Origin: Phyto melanocephala
Taxonomy: Eukaryota; Arthropoda; Insecta; Diptera; Rhinophoridae
Length of the DNA stretch: 64,000 bases
Assembly (NCBI GenBank): GCA_941918925.1
Contig: OW799233.1
Location: 175,491,235-175,555,234 of the forward strand
Direction of reading: 5' to 3'
The translations under genes and the position numbers were made by a program. Shown here one piece after another: positions 33,110-45,659 of this stretch; position 1 is the first letter of the stretch; every line of letters starts with the position of its first letter. Under the pieces are notes generated by a model. That model made no database searches. It was given only the letters and a program-made list of their open reading frames with translations, and was not told the origin of the DNA.

Positions 33110-35060
33110 CTAATTTATTGAATTTGAATGAAGGCGTTTAATTCTGTAGATTAACATTAGATATTTTAATGTGTTTGTGTGGCACCATAAACAAAACAAG
33201 TTGTAAAAATATGTTCTATGGCACTTCTAAAAATTAATAATGATTTATTACTTTGACAAATAAAATCCATTAACAAAAATAAAATTCTCTAAAACATAAT
33301 TTGTGTGACAAAAAATAAAAAAGACAACTTAAATGCTTAATAAAATGGTCATTAGTTTATCCCTTAAACAACATCTTAAATTTATTATGTCAATATATAT
33401 TTTTTTTACTATTTATGTTTTTATAGATAGATATTATTAATACATAAAAATGTATTACACCACACGAATATGTATACATACGTACATATACATAGATTAT
33501 TATGCATTTAAGTGTATGAAGCACTTAAAAGGGATAATATTACTACAGCAGGAAGGATATTGAAAATGTATGAAGACTTTAATGTATTTTACTAACAAAT
33601 TGATAAACAACATGCACGCTCTAATAGTAACATATCAATACATTGACCACAGAAAATTCCTAAAAAGGAAAATATGATTGAAATCCTTTAAAAGGAAGTG
33701 CTGGTGGTCACTGGTTATAAGCAGTAATTTGTAATAGATAAAAACAGCACAGAAAATAAAATAAATGTTGTCATTATCGAAATCTTGTTTATCTTAAAAC
33801 TGTTTCTGTTTTCAATTAATTATGTACTAAATTTCAGATTTTTTTATTATTAAAAAATTTAAAGAAGCAAAAATTACCAGAAATTTTGTTAACTCTCTTA
33901 GACTGGGACTGTACTAACCCGACCTAATATTCTTCTTTATTAATCAAAATTAATGGATGCTTAACAAATTAATCTGAATAAATATTTCTTCTGTCCAGAA
34001 TTTTTTTTGACAAATATATTAAAAGCAAAATTTAATTGACACACACACACACACACATAGAAAATATTAACATTTCAATCTGTAAAGCAATTAATTTTCT
34101 TCATACACATTAAAGAGGCATAAGTGAAAATTAGTTTATTAATAAACGAATAATTACAGTGGAGTACTGAAACTCATACGCAATTATTTTCCATATCACT
34201 TGTCACCTTTACAAATTAGGTCAATGATCCACACGCAATTTTTATCGCACATATTGACGCACTAGCACATAAATTTCTGAGATAAAACCATTGAAGAAAA
34301 TCAAAAACTTTAACAACATTTTTTGGCGCTTATTATAATGCTTCTACCTTTTATTGTTTAGCACTATCAGTGTTTTATAAAGGAAAAAGTGTTTAGCTGG
34401 AAAAATGTTTTTCCTTTAATTATCTATGTATAGAAAATTTATTAAATTTATAATAATAGAAATTTGATTTAAAATTATTTGAAAAAGTTAAGTTATAACA
34501 AAAATTTAAAAAAATTTTGTATTTCAATATTTTTAGAAAATTAGCATTAAATTCTTTCACTATAAATAATACTATTTTTGAAAAAAAATTTTATACAATT
34601 CTTTGTATTTTTTTTATAAAAAACATTTTGTGTGTAGAAAATGCTCCATAGCTCAATATTTTTTAAAAAGGAATTCTTTAGGCAAATTTTATTAATTTTA
34701 TTTTTTTTTTTAATATTCTACAAATCATTTATATTAAAGACTTGATTCGATTTCTTTATATTATAGAATTTTTTATTTTATTTTTTTTTTATAAATTTTG
34801 TTTTTAAAGAAAACTTTCTATTCATGGAAATTTCTTTATCACTTTAGTATATACTGAAAATGGCAGAGCCCCAGTGCGCTTCGCTTAGCAAAAATATTTA
34901 ACTACTAGTTGAACCCGGACCGCATTACTGTATTTATTTTAAGATAAATCGAGATATCGTTGTTAGTTCAAATTGATAGTTCATTTTTGTTATTGAAACT
35001 TCTGTTATATATTTTTTCCTCTGTCGTATCAGTGTGCTCATTTATTTCTTTTGAACCTTC
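33110..35060. other. ETHR long intron, no gene seen
   Basis: AT-rich with an (AC)n tract at about 34039-34058. No open frame or bounded element is supported. Confidence 0.6.
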
Positions 35061-35062
35061 TA

Positions 35063-35631
35063 CACGCAAAGAAAAAATATGGTTGTGGTAACCATAATCG
35101 AAGAGCAACATACTATGATTGAATCAATGTATATGACTGCAATTGAATTCGACAATCTTAGTTTTTTTACGGCAAATTATTGTATTTTGCTGTAACATAC
35201 ACATATTGATTGTATTTACCAATTTAATTGCAAGTTTTATACCAATATTTTTTTATATTTTCTCGCTTATTTGTAAATTTTCTTTAATTTTTCAAAATTT
35301 TTGTTCATTTTTTTGACATCTCAAACTTTTAAAATAATAAACATTTATCCAGCAAGAAGAAGAACAGTTGAAATCAAATTATTTAAAAAAAATTATATTG
35401 TAATCATACTGTTGTCTCATCTATTATTTAATGATTATTTGTAATTTTCAATGCTTTTGAATATAATGTTATTTTGCCATTATTTTTGCAATTCAAACGA
35501 ATGCTTGATTATCGTAACAAAATATATGATGAAATGAAACAAAAATAACTATTACTTGTTTTCGACAACCAAATATTGTTTATTGTCGTCATCATGTGAT
35601 CATGTCGTAACCATGGTTTTCTTTGCATGTG
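35063..35631. mobile_element. TIR element, family T1, copy 2
   Basis: Left end CACGCAAAGAAAAAATATGG, right end AACCATGGTTTTCTTTGCATG. The order of internal blocks matches 31933-32684 with deletions. TA precedes the left end. The right flank is less clear. Confidence 0.65.
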
Positions 35632-35965
35632 GTATCATTTTAAATCCTATTGTACTCTCTTTCTCTATTTTCTACTTTCTCGCAATAAAAGTATCCTAAA
35701 TGTTAACCTAGGTATCAACTAGGGTGATCGACTCGGTTTTCCAATCAGTCGAAAAGCCGGCTTATTACTCTTTCAGCTGGCAGTTTTTTCCAAATGTTGA
35801 TATTTCGAATCACGAATACCCCAGTTTGTTTACCCACAAAACCCGGTTTTTTTGTTTTTTAAGCTTATGTTTATATATCTTTGTAGCCAATCGCACCATT
35901 GTATATTTATTACTCAAAAAGTTTCAAAAAATCAGAAAATTTATTAAATACTTTTTCATAATATT

Positions 35966-36168
35966 CAAGGCACATTTATTCATCAGGTAGTCTTGTTTCG
36001 TCAGCTAATTTTTTTCACTTATTTTAAATTTCAGCTGTCAAAGTCTATAGATAAAAAACAATTTTCTCTGCTATCTCATTTATTTCAAATTGGAAACTTC
36101 ATATTTAAAAGATATAAACAAAAAAATTCTCTCCGAACTGCAATTAGCTGATGAATTAATATGACTTG
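35966..36168. mobile_element. TIR element, uninterrupted relative of 7638-8973
   Basis: Begins CAAGGCACATTTATTCATCA and ends ATGAATTAATATGACTTG. ATAATATT flanks both ends (35958-35965 and 36169-36176), an 8-bp duplication. The interior matches the outer parts of 7638-8973 (GTAGTCTTGTTTCGTCAGCT, AATTTCAGCTGTCAA, CGAACTGCAATTA). It therefore shows that element before the F1 insertion. Confidence 0.75.
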
Positions 36169-36976
36169 ATAATATTGTAAGAAATTTACTTGTTGTTTCA
36201 AAAACAAATAAATAGGAAAAATAATTAAACTTAAAAATTATTTTTTTTATGGAGAGCAGCTATTTTTAACGTTGTTGCGCTTATAATTTACTGTGATGCT
36301 ATTATTCATCTGGTTAACCGGGTTTTTTTGCAAATTTTAAATTTCGCACTATTTAAAAACCGGTTTCTTAAAAAAGTCGAATAATCGATCACCCTATCGT
36401 CAATCCTTCCAGTAGCTTTTGAGTCAGTAGAGTTCAGAAAGACAGATTTTTTACAATCTTATTATCCGTATTAAAGACAACTGTTAAAAGGACAAGATGT
36501 CTTAAGTGTCATATTGTTATAATGGCATAATTTGTCAAAGTATAAAAACAGTTTTGAATTTCTATAAAATGCAATACAATACTTTCTATTCGGTTTTAAA
36601 AGTTTTGAGAAATTATGACAATACGACACTTATGACTTTTTGTGAATACACCAAATATTTATCCAGTTATTCATTATTTTGTTAGTCAATTTCAAGAATT
36701 TCAGAAGACAGTTTTTAATTTGTATGCTGTTTATATGGAAAGTTCCAGGCACATTATTTAAATCTCTTTAATTTATTGCTAGACTATGCAAATTGTTAAC
36801 AAAGTAATTAATACAGACTTAAGATACTCCCATTCCAGATATTCCCCAGACATAAAATAATAGATATTTACATATATTGTAAAGCAGCGTCCACGCATAA
36901 TGTTCCTATTTTAATCTTTTTTTTTAGTTATGAACATTGTAGTGTAATTATATATTAATATTTTATAAGAACTTTA

Positions 36977-37319
36977 TAAATTAAATTTACTGTAAATCAT
37001 TTTTATTTTGGCACAAGTTAATTTTTTCTATTATTTAATTTCCTAAAACATTTTCTAAATTAAATTAAATTGTATTCATTTGTATTGTATCTTGAAAAAT
37101 TTAAATTAAAATGATTTACAGTAAATTTTAGTGTCGTTTTTTTATTTAAAAATGTCCAATTTTGTGCCAACAAAGCGTTCTTTTTCGGCCGCTAAAGCAC
37201 ACCAATTGCTCACCGATGCATATGGTGCGTCGCAAGACAAAGATCGTCTAGTCCAGACAAAAGCCAAGAATTTAAGACTCAACAAAAGCTTGCAAATATA
37301 TTCAGAGCTATTCAAGTAG
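36977..37319 (+). pseudogene. Mariner transposase N-terminal remnant
   Basis: MSNFVPTKRSFSAAKAHQLL followed by TDAYGASQ resembles the start of mariner transposases (xFVPxK..., then AAEAHRLLVEAYGE), with the section between those blocks deleted. The frame ends at 37319. Inverted motifs at 36977-37004 and 37106-37131 (TTTACTGTAAATCATTTT and its complement) sit just upstream and may be a terminus or an unrelated hairpin. No catalytic part follows. Confidence 0.5.
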
Positions 37320-40300
37320 CAATTTTAAACGTTTGTGAGCGGTAGAATTTATTTAATAGCATACAAATACGAACATACTAAATAATGCTGAGAGGTCTAT
37401 GGCCATAATATGCGGCAACGCTCGGCCACATATTGCAACAACTGTTAGAAACTATATTCGACAACTATTTGTTTCAATCGATGCAGAGAGCGATTTTCGG
37501 CTATCTTTTTTATGTATGAAGTTTGACAATTTCCGGAGTTGAAATCATTTTTTTAATATGTAGTTTGACATACTCCAGAACACAAAAAAATTGTCAGCTG
37601 AGCTGGCACCGCCACCTTGTATAAATGTACCTTGACACTTCCAATAAAAATGAAAAGATATACGGCAAACCTTTATTTCAGGTACGGTACATATCTGTCA
37701 TCTATAGACAGAACAACTTATTTCAAATATTTCGGCGGAGTCAAAAATATAACAAAACAAATCAAAAATAAAAAACTTTAATTGAAGTTAATTAAGACGC
37801 ATCTAAAGGAATGAGCATTTTCTAGACTATGTTTTCTTTATAAAATATTTTTTTAATAAAATTTAAATATTCTTCAGAAAAGCAAAGAAATTTTACTATT
37901 TTTTAATGTGACATCTTTAAAATATTATATTTTATTATATATTATATGCTCTTTAATAAATACAGGGCGAAATAAAAATAATAGTCTTTATTTTAAAAAG
38001 ATTTCATTAATAAAAACCAACTTAAAAATTAAAAAAAAAAACAGAGATAAGCAGTTTTTTCTCATTACCATAGATATGCTACATGTGTGTTAATTTTAAA
38101 AATATGCTAAAATCGTTTGTTTCATTTATTATAGAACCTTTTACCTTTGTAACTATAAATATCGTTTTAAATACACACAATGATTATGGAAAAATTGTGC
38201 ATATTATTATGATTCATCCTGCTACTATTTACTTCAATAGTGTCATAACTCAAATTTCACACATATGAAGCGAGTAGTAGAAAAATTACCTGCTGCTAAA
38301 CTATCAAACATGATTAATACTGTCTCCAAAATGCAGATAAAGCCATTTTTAATGATACGCTAGATTTAATAATTAAAATTGTTTTTGTGTTGCAATATCA
38401 AAAACCTTGTTCAAAATAAATTATCACACATATACTTATATTTTTCTTATTAGGGTTTTCTTTAAATACGCGATTTTGTAAAAAGTTATTTTAAAAATAA
38501 TAAAAAAAACTCCTAAAACTTTCATGTCTGTTTTACTTAAAACTACGTTTTTTGAGTTATAACACTGTTGAAGTTAATGAGCAATAAGTATGTTATCTTT
38601 GAATAAACAAAAAGCAAACATTTTTGTTTATATAAATAGAATTCTAAACCTTCAACAAAATGTATTAGTAAAATTACCTACGACAACATTATCGTTTTGA
38701 AAAGACGTGTTGGAAGAATGTTAAACAATATTAAGCAAAACTTAACAGTGACACATGTTCAACAGGAGACGATGTACATATAAACAAGGATACGAACGAA
38801 AACATTCATACATATTTACATTCATACATAGTTACGTAGTTAAAGTTTGTAATGTATTTTGGCAACTTGTTTTCACATGTATGCATTAAAGTTTACTGAT
38901 ATATTTAAGGATGATTTCCTGTACATTTTAAACTAAATTTAAAATAATTTAATAAATATACTCTGAAAAATTGTATGTAGTTGTTTTAGTAAATGTTTGG
39001 CATATGTGTATGTTTTAAATAAATGTTAAGTTTATGTGTAGTAGTTTTAATTATTTTTCATTTTTATTTGACTTGATTTATTGATTTGTTTACAACTATT
39101 ATAATGATTTTTATAACTAAACAGTAGTTTAACTAAATAGTTGTTGTTTGACTTAAATTAAGAATGTCGCACACAAAATCTGGATGGATAAAAATAATAA
39201 TAATAATAATAATGATCATTAAAAAATATATAATTTTATATAGAATATTATAATTATTTTATCAATAAATGCACAAAGTAAGTAATAATAGTAAAAATAT
39301 TGTAAATTTATAAGAAATATATGCAAATAATGTCATTATTTTTTTAATTGCAAGAAAATATAAAAAGTGCAAGAAAATGCACCAGTACAGCCAGCGAACC
39401 CTCTAAACACAATTTCGGCTCATCCAATCATTTTTATGTGCTTAATAGTCTTCTAGACATAACAACTTTCTTTAAAATTTTCTTTTTTGCTTCCATTTTA
39501 TTTTTTATATATGAAATTGAACTTTTCCTTTTTGCTTTTCGCTTGCTTTGATTTTTTTGACAGCTGGGTATGATAAACCACCGATAAAAATTAGAGAACA
39601 CACTGTTTTTATTATAATTCAGATGGTAATTCTAAATGAATTACCCACAAAAATAGCGATTTACTCTGAAAATTTTTAATGGAAAATTATGTAATTCGGT
39701 TCGTAATTAGGCTTTGAATTATAAATAAATAAGACATCGAATTACGAATAGCGTTGCCGTGAAAACATGCTATAAAGTTAAAATGTTAAAACTCACCTCA
39801 AATATAACCTAAAGAAACTTAATACTTTATTAGAATTATTGCATAGACGAATCCAACCAAAATAAAAGAGATCCGGACAGTGTTGTAAATATAAAATTGT
39901 AAATATCTAAAACAATCTTCTTCAAAAAGAGAGACAGTTCCAAAATATTTATACAGTAGTAAGTATATTTTGTGTGCACTGGGATAAATATTTTGTATAA
40001 AATATTTTTGTACAAAACAAAATAGTTCGTATGTGTTAAAATATAAATGCAAGTACGTATAAGTTAATTTATTTAAGGAAAAATTATCCCACTCTACTTT
40101 TCACATTTCAATGTAATAATGAATAAAATAATTCAAAATGTACTGAAAATTTTTAAAAGAAAGATATGAAACTACTCAGTTGAAGTCTTAAATAGGTGTT
40201 TTGTTTTTGTTTAATCTTGTTTGAAAGCTAACATACAACTGAATGAAATATTTTTGTAGTGAGTTTTATATGTGAAAATTGCAAAAAGTGCTCGGCCTTG

Positions 40301-40525
40301 GGAGACAAAGAGCAACGATCATTGAGCTAAAACTACAACTAAGGAAGGGCTTATTTCTTATTTAAGTTGGTTGTATAATGTGGGCGTCAACTGTGTTATA
40401 AGATATAATAAGAATTTTAATCCTATCAAAATCGCTTAAGTATTAAGTAAGTGAACCACTTGTACCGGGTGTTTTTTATAGAAGTATTGACTTTAAGTTG
40501 GCAATACTTTTATAATTGATGGCCA
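37320..40525. other. ETHR long intron, no gene seen
   Basis: AT-rich. Frames at 37908-38268, 39348-39551 and 39819-40052 are chance-like. An (AAT)n tract lies at about 39196-39213. The stretch 37380-37680 is less AT-rich but not identified. Confidence 0.5.
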
Positions 40526-41214
40526 CAGTGTTGCCGCCGACCAACTTTTTTTCGCAGTGAAATCGACAAAAAAAACGCAGTGAAGCGCAGTGGCGAGAAA
40601 TAAAAAAATATCGTTTTCGTTTGGACAAAAAAAAAAGGAAATTTTTTTCACTTTTTTAAAACTTTTTTGCCCTTTTTTTAAGAATTACTTGTTTTTTAAT
40701 TTTTTTAGTTAATTTTATTCTGCCCTTGTGTTGTTGCCGGGAGTTTCCTTTTCTTTGCATTTGTCTATATTATGTAATATTTTCTAGTTATTTTAAACGC
40801 CAACTTACCCATTCATTTCGAAACAATATAAAAATTAATTAAATGGACTGAAAAGCAAATATTTTTTTCACGAAATAGTTTGTTTATGTTTTTCTAACGG
40901 GATTTTTGACATTTTAATTCAGGACATAATCAGTCAACTGCAACGTAACGTAACAGCAGAAAATGTTGCCATCTAGCTGCTATATTTTTAACAGGGTGAC
41001 AATTTTATCTCGTTGTGTTATAGCCTTTACAGACTTACGTATTAAGCACGTTTGAGGTAAATCATGTTAAGGCGTTGTTGATCAAAAAAAGAGGAAAACT
41101 ACCAAAAACTGAAAAACGCAGTGATATTAAAAAAACGCAGTTACGCAGTGACGACGGGCAAATCGCAGTGAAAAACTGCGATCGCAGTGAAAACGGCAAC
41201 ACTGGTTGGCCATT
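40526..41214. mobile_element. Non-autonomous hAT-like element
   Basis: CAGTGTTGCCG at the left and CGGCAACACTG at the right are the classic hAT-type inverted ends. The 8-bp flanks GATGGCCA and GTTGGCCA match at seven positions. The subterminal regions carry many copies of CGCAGTG (about 40550-40585 and 41108-41190), as expected for transposase-binding subterminal repeats. 689 bp and no transposase. The overlapping frames at 41062-41280 are shadows. Confidence 0.85.
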
Positions 41215-42064
41215 TTTAAGTGATTTATGTTTAGTTTGGCTTGGCAATTCAACATGAATGGACTGACGCATGAAGGACAAGGCGTAGATTAATGATTGCC
41301 GTTGATGCCGATTTTACATAAGCAAATTTTTTTAAAACAGAGTGAGTGCAACAATATAAACTCCCGTTTAAAAGATGTTTTGTTGTTCTTGTAAATTTGG
41401 ATTTACTTCCAAATTCATGATTTTTTGTGATCTATTAATTTTTTGCAAATAACATAAAACTTTGTGGGTACCAGCAAAGCGAACCGTGTTCACCAGTAGA
41501 CATCGTACTTCCCATATAAAGAACATATTTTTAATTGAATATCAAACGATGATAACTATTAACTTTGCATTTAGTAAACGTGATAAATCCATATTTTGTG
41601 TATGGCATTCTTTGAAAAGTGTAAATAGTTCAAATATTTTTTATAAATTATATAAATGAATGTATTTCACATTAAATATGTGATAATTGTAGCTAGTTTG
41701 CTATTTAAATAAAATATAACTACATTATACGATCACTTGAGTTAGTGGACATTGTAAATACGTTCTGTTTTAGTTATAGTAACAGAACTCATGTTAAATA
41801 TGCTCTTGCCTTAAACGTTTGTTTTATGGAAACAAAACATAAATATGTAGTGGATTTCGCCAGCAATGCAACAAATTAAAGTTTCCACTAAACAGCAAAC
41901 AAAGAAAACAATTTCAGCATAATTAAATGAAAGTTATTGTTTAAATAGCAGTTTAATCATTAAAGCATTTAATTGTTTAATTTAAGTACTAACAAAATGT
42001 GTTGCAAAATATTATTGGATTAGAACAAAAGAAAATTTGTACGGACAAACAAGTTTGTTAATAA

Positions 42065-42696
42065 GGGTATTCACGTCACCACGTTAAGTCTTGCAAAGCA
42101 ACAAAGATTTTATATAATTAAAAGAACAGCTATGCAAAAAAATATCGCACTAACTTTTGGCAATTTTTTTAAGAGAACTCCTTTTAGCAAAATTCTACCG
42201 TTAAGTTATGCTATAAAAACATAGACGACAGCAGGCTACTACAGACTACAAACTGTCAAAAATAGAATACATGTGTATAAATGAAAATAAATATCTTCAA
42301 GTTAACATGACTATATAGCAACATGACCATCGTTGAAGCTGTGACCAACTTAGGCTAATTTATATTTTTGAAAGCTACAAACAGCTGTTCGTGTTGTCAA
42401 TTATTTATGGCGTCTTATTTGAATGTGACTGTCGGATTCAATATAATTTAAAAGAAAAACAATATTTAAGTACAATTTTTATCAAAAAGAGCACTGTAAA
42501 AATTAATTAAATAAAAAATACGTATAAAAATTTTAAGATTTAGCAATTCAAAAAAAATTGGAATGTATGTTAACTAGAGAACCTTTTATTTAAGGCGTTG
42601 CGTAATTATTTTTGTCAAAAACATTGTAAATGACACCACGTTTAGTGTTGCACATCTTGCAATTTCACCTGACTAATATTGTCGACGTGAATACCC
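42065..42696. mobile_element. TIR element starting GGGTATTCACGTC
   Basis: GGGTATTCACGTC at the left and GACGTGAATACCC at the right. Further in, ACGTTAAGTCTTGCA (left) matches the inverted ACGTTTAGTGTTGCA (right). About 632 bp, no ORF. Flanking AATAA/TTATT is palindromic, so the duplication is ambiguous. Confidence 0.7.
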
Positions 42697-42970
42697 TTAT
42701 TGTGTACAGATTTTAAACGACATTTTTTATATTAAATGTCGTTTTAAATTCTAACACTTGCCATATTAGTAATGGGCAACACCTTTCAGTAATGAATAAA
42801 TAATGAAAAAAAAACTTTTACTATTAATATAAAAAAAAATCTAAATAATTAAAATTAAATAGTTTGCAAAAGTATCATGGGCGTAACTATACCATTCTGG
42901 GAAGTAAAATACCCTCCAAGGATTGTTTTTGAAAGAATTAAAAAAAAATAACTATTTGCATTTATTATAA

Positions 42971-43735
42971 ACTAGAAATGCCCGGCGCGCGTTGCTACGC
43001 CCCTTAATGAATAAAAATGTATTCTGATTTTTAATTGAATATCAAGTGCAAGAAGCTTAAAATTATAACCTTTTTTAATGGGCGTGGCACTGCCTACTTT
43101 TCTAATCACGAAGTTGTATAGTCATGACAACTCAATATGTGTGCAAAGTTTCAGGAAAATCGGTCCAGTGCAAGTACCTCAAAATTATAACTTTTTTTAA
43201 GGGCGTGGCACTGCCCACTTTTTTAATCACGAAATTATAAAGTCATGACAGCTCAATATGTGTGCAAAGTTTCAGAAAAATCGGTCCAGTGCAAGTACCT
43301 CAAAATTAAAACTTTTTTAGGGGCGTGGCTTAAAATTATAACCTTTTTTAATGGGCGTGGCACTGCCTACTTTTCTAATCACAAAGTTGTATAGTCATGA
43401 CAACTCAATATGTGTGCAAAGTTTCAGGAAAATCGGTCCAGTGCAAGTACCTCAAAATTATAACTTTTTTTAAGGGCGTGGCACTGCCCACTTTTTTAAT
43501 CACGAAATTATAAAGTCATGAAAGTTCAATATGTGTGCAAAGTTTCAGAAAAATCGTTCATGTGCAAGTAGCTTAAAATGATAACTAATTTCTTATGGGC
43601 ATGGCCCCGCCCACTTTTTTCCACCCATAAACACTCCCTGGTATGTGTACAACAACTTGCCAAAGTTTTACAGTTTCGGAGTCTATAGCTAACACACACA
43701 CACACAGAGTTTCACTTTTATATATATAGATAGAT
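42971..43735 (+). repeat. 120-bp-monomer element, copy E1
   Basis: Begins ACTAGAAATGCCCGGCGCGC and GTTGCTACGCCCCTTAATGA. It then has about five monomers of roughly 120 bp built around GGGCGTGGCAC, TAATCACGAA, CTCAATATGTGTGCAAAG and AAAATCGGTCCAGTGCAAG. It ends with GAGTCTATAGCTAACACAC, a CA run and TATATATAGAT. This end is like the 3' ends of RTE-type retroelements and SINEs. There is no ORF of its own. Confidence 0.75.
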
Positions 43736-44176
43736 ACAGAATTAACTCAGTTTAAGATTTAAGACCCCAAAGATTTCCGCAGAAATTGGTGTTTAGTAGC
43801 TTGAGAGCTTATCAAATATAATTCAAAAATAAAAAAAAATACATAACTTTTTTATATTTTAAATTAATTTACAAAAACACGATTATAAAATTAAATTATT
43901 TTTTTTTTAATACGTGATTGACAATTTTTTCAAACGCACCACAGAGAGACCAAAGGCGGTCATTTCATGGATTAATTACGACAAGCAAAGTTCAAGTACC
44001 GTAAAAACGAAAAGTACTCGCTTAAAGTGTTGTCAAATTGGTAATAACAGTTCTTTTCTAATGACGCGTCTGAATTAAACATTGTGAGACTAAAAAAATA
44101 AACAGAAAATAGCTAAAGAGTTTGCGTTATTAAATCATATTTACCTCAAATAATTTTCAAAAAATAATCAGTCTAA

Positions 44177-45649
44177 TACCCTGTTCAGACAGATATTTTT
44201 AATTGTTTCAATTTAGTGTTAATTGAGCAATTAAAAAAGGGGTTCACACATACTCAATTTATCTTACTCCATTAGTATTTTATAGCTGTAAAAATACGAT
44301 GTATTTATACCAAATCAAATAATGCCTTCTATTCAGTGTTTTTCCTGTTGATAAAATATATTTACAATTATATTTATACATATATATACTTATATGTATG
44401 TATGTATTTGAAATTATTTAAAATTTTTTTTTAAATTTTCGTCAAACATTTTCCATTTTCTTTATTTTTTGTTTTTTGTATATTTATTTGTTTGACATTA
44501 GAAATGCCACCTTAAGAATTTTCTTCTCACTGAACATACTTCTCAAGTGTTGTATTTCGAGTTTTGGACAATAAGTGAAACAATTAAGTATATATTGCTC
44601 AATTTAAAAGTAATTTTTAGTAATGGTAAATTGAGCTCAATAAGGCCTTTAATTGCGAGAATATTAAAGCGTGATTTTGTAAGAGCTATAGGAAAGTTTA
44701 AAAAAAAACACATAAAATTCAGAAAAATTCATGAAATTTTTATTTTAATCGATAGTACGGTCTATATAATTTAATGTTTGAAGATTATTTCATGCAAATG
44801 TTGACCGCGACTGCGCCTCAAATGGTCCATCCGCTTAGTCCAATTTTGGCATACTCTTTCCAATATTTCGGCCGGTATCTCATGAATAAATGCGTCAATG
44901 TTGTCTTCCAAATGCGTCAATTGAAGCGGGCATGTGTGTATAGACATGAACTTTAACATAGCCCCATAAAAAAACGTCTAAAGGCGTTAAATCGCACGAT
45001 CTAGGCGGCCAATTGACCGGTCCCGAACGTGAAATAAAATGTTTACAGAACTCGCCTCTCAATTAGTCCATTGTTAAGCGTGCTGTGTGGCATGTGGCAC
45101 CGTCTTGTTGAAACCACATGTCATGCAAGTCAAGCTCTTGCATTTTGGCCAAAAAAAAAAAGTTGGATATCATCTCACGGTAGCGCTCACCAATCACAGT
45201 TACGTTACGATTCGCATCATCTATGAAGAAGTACGGTCCAATGATGCCACCAGCCCATAAACCGCACCAAACTATGACTTTTTCTGGATGCATTGGTAGC
45301 TCTTGCAATGCTTCTGGCTGATCTTCACTCCGAAATCGACAATTCTGCTTATTAACGTACCCATTGAGCCAAAAATGGGCTTCGTCGCCGAATACAATTT
45401 TTCGATTAGAAGCGCGCGATGAACTTTCTTAACAGAGCACGCATTTTGATCAAAAAATTCAATAATTTGCAAGCGTTGTTCGTTTGTAAGACGATTCATG
45501 GTTAAATTATAGACCAAACAGAGGATGTTTGACAGTGAAACAAAACACGAAACGTGCGTCAGCTGTATAAACCAGTGTTGCCAAAAAGATAATAGCTAAA
45601 AAATCACTCTTTATAAATTGACAATTAAGGCGCATGTGTAAACATAGTA
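44177..45649. mobile_element. MITE (partner of 27393-27907), split by a mariner
   Basis: The left half (44177-44666) matches 27393 onward and the right piece (45612-45649) matches its last ~40 bp (ATTGACAATTAAGGCGCATG against ATTAACAATTAAAGCGCGTG). TAA flanks both sides. The mariner at 44667-45611 lies between. The copy at 27393 supplies the empty site. Confidence 0.8.
44667..45611 (-). mobile_element. Tc1/mariner-like element (family M2) with broken transposase
   Basis: TIRs are AAAGCGTGATTTTGTAAGAG (left, counting the last A of the TA) and, inverted, AAAGAGTGATTTTTTAGCTA. TA is duplicated and the insertion site is known from the copy at 27393. On the minus strand the protein starts MNRLTNEQRLQIIEFFDQN at about 45500 and soon jumps over most of the DNA-binding domain. 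It continues in another frame with VFGDEAHFWLNGYVNKQN (first Asp, about 45390), GGIIGPYFFID and MWFQQDGATCHTA (second Asp, about 45105). Then comes WPPRSCDLTPLDVFLWGYVK (third Asp, about 45000), ending LHEIIFKH at 44771. All three catalytic Asp codons survive. I count 36 residues between the last two. Frame breaks make it inactive. Confidence 0.88.
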
Positions 45650-45659
45650 TAATCATGCA

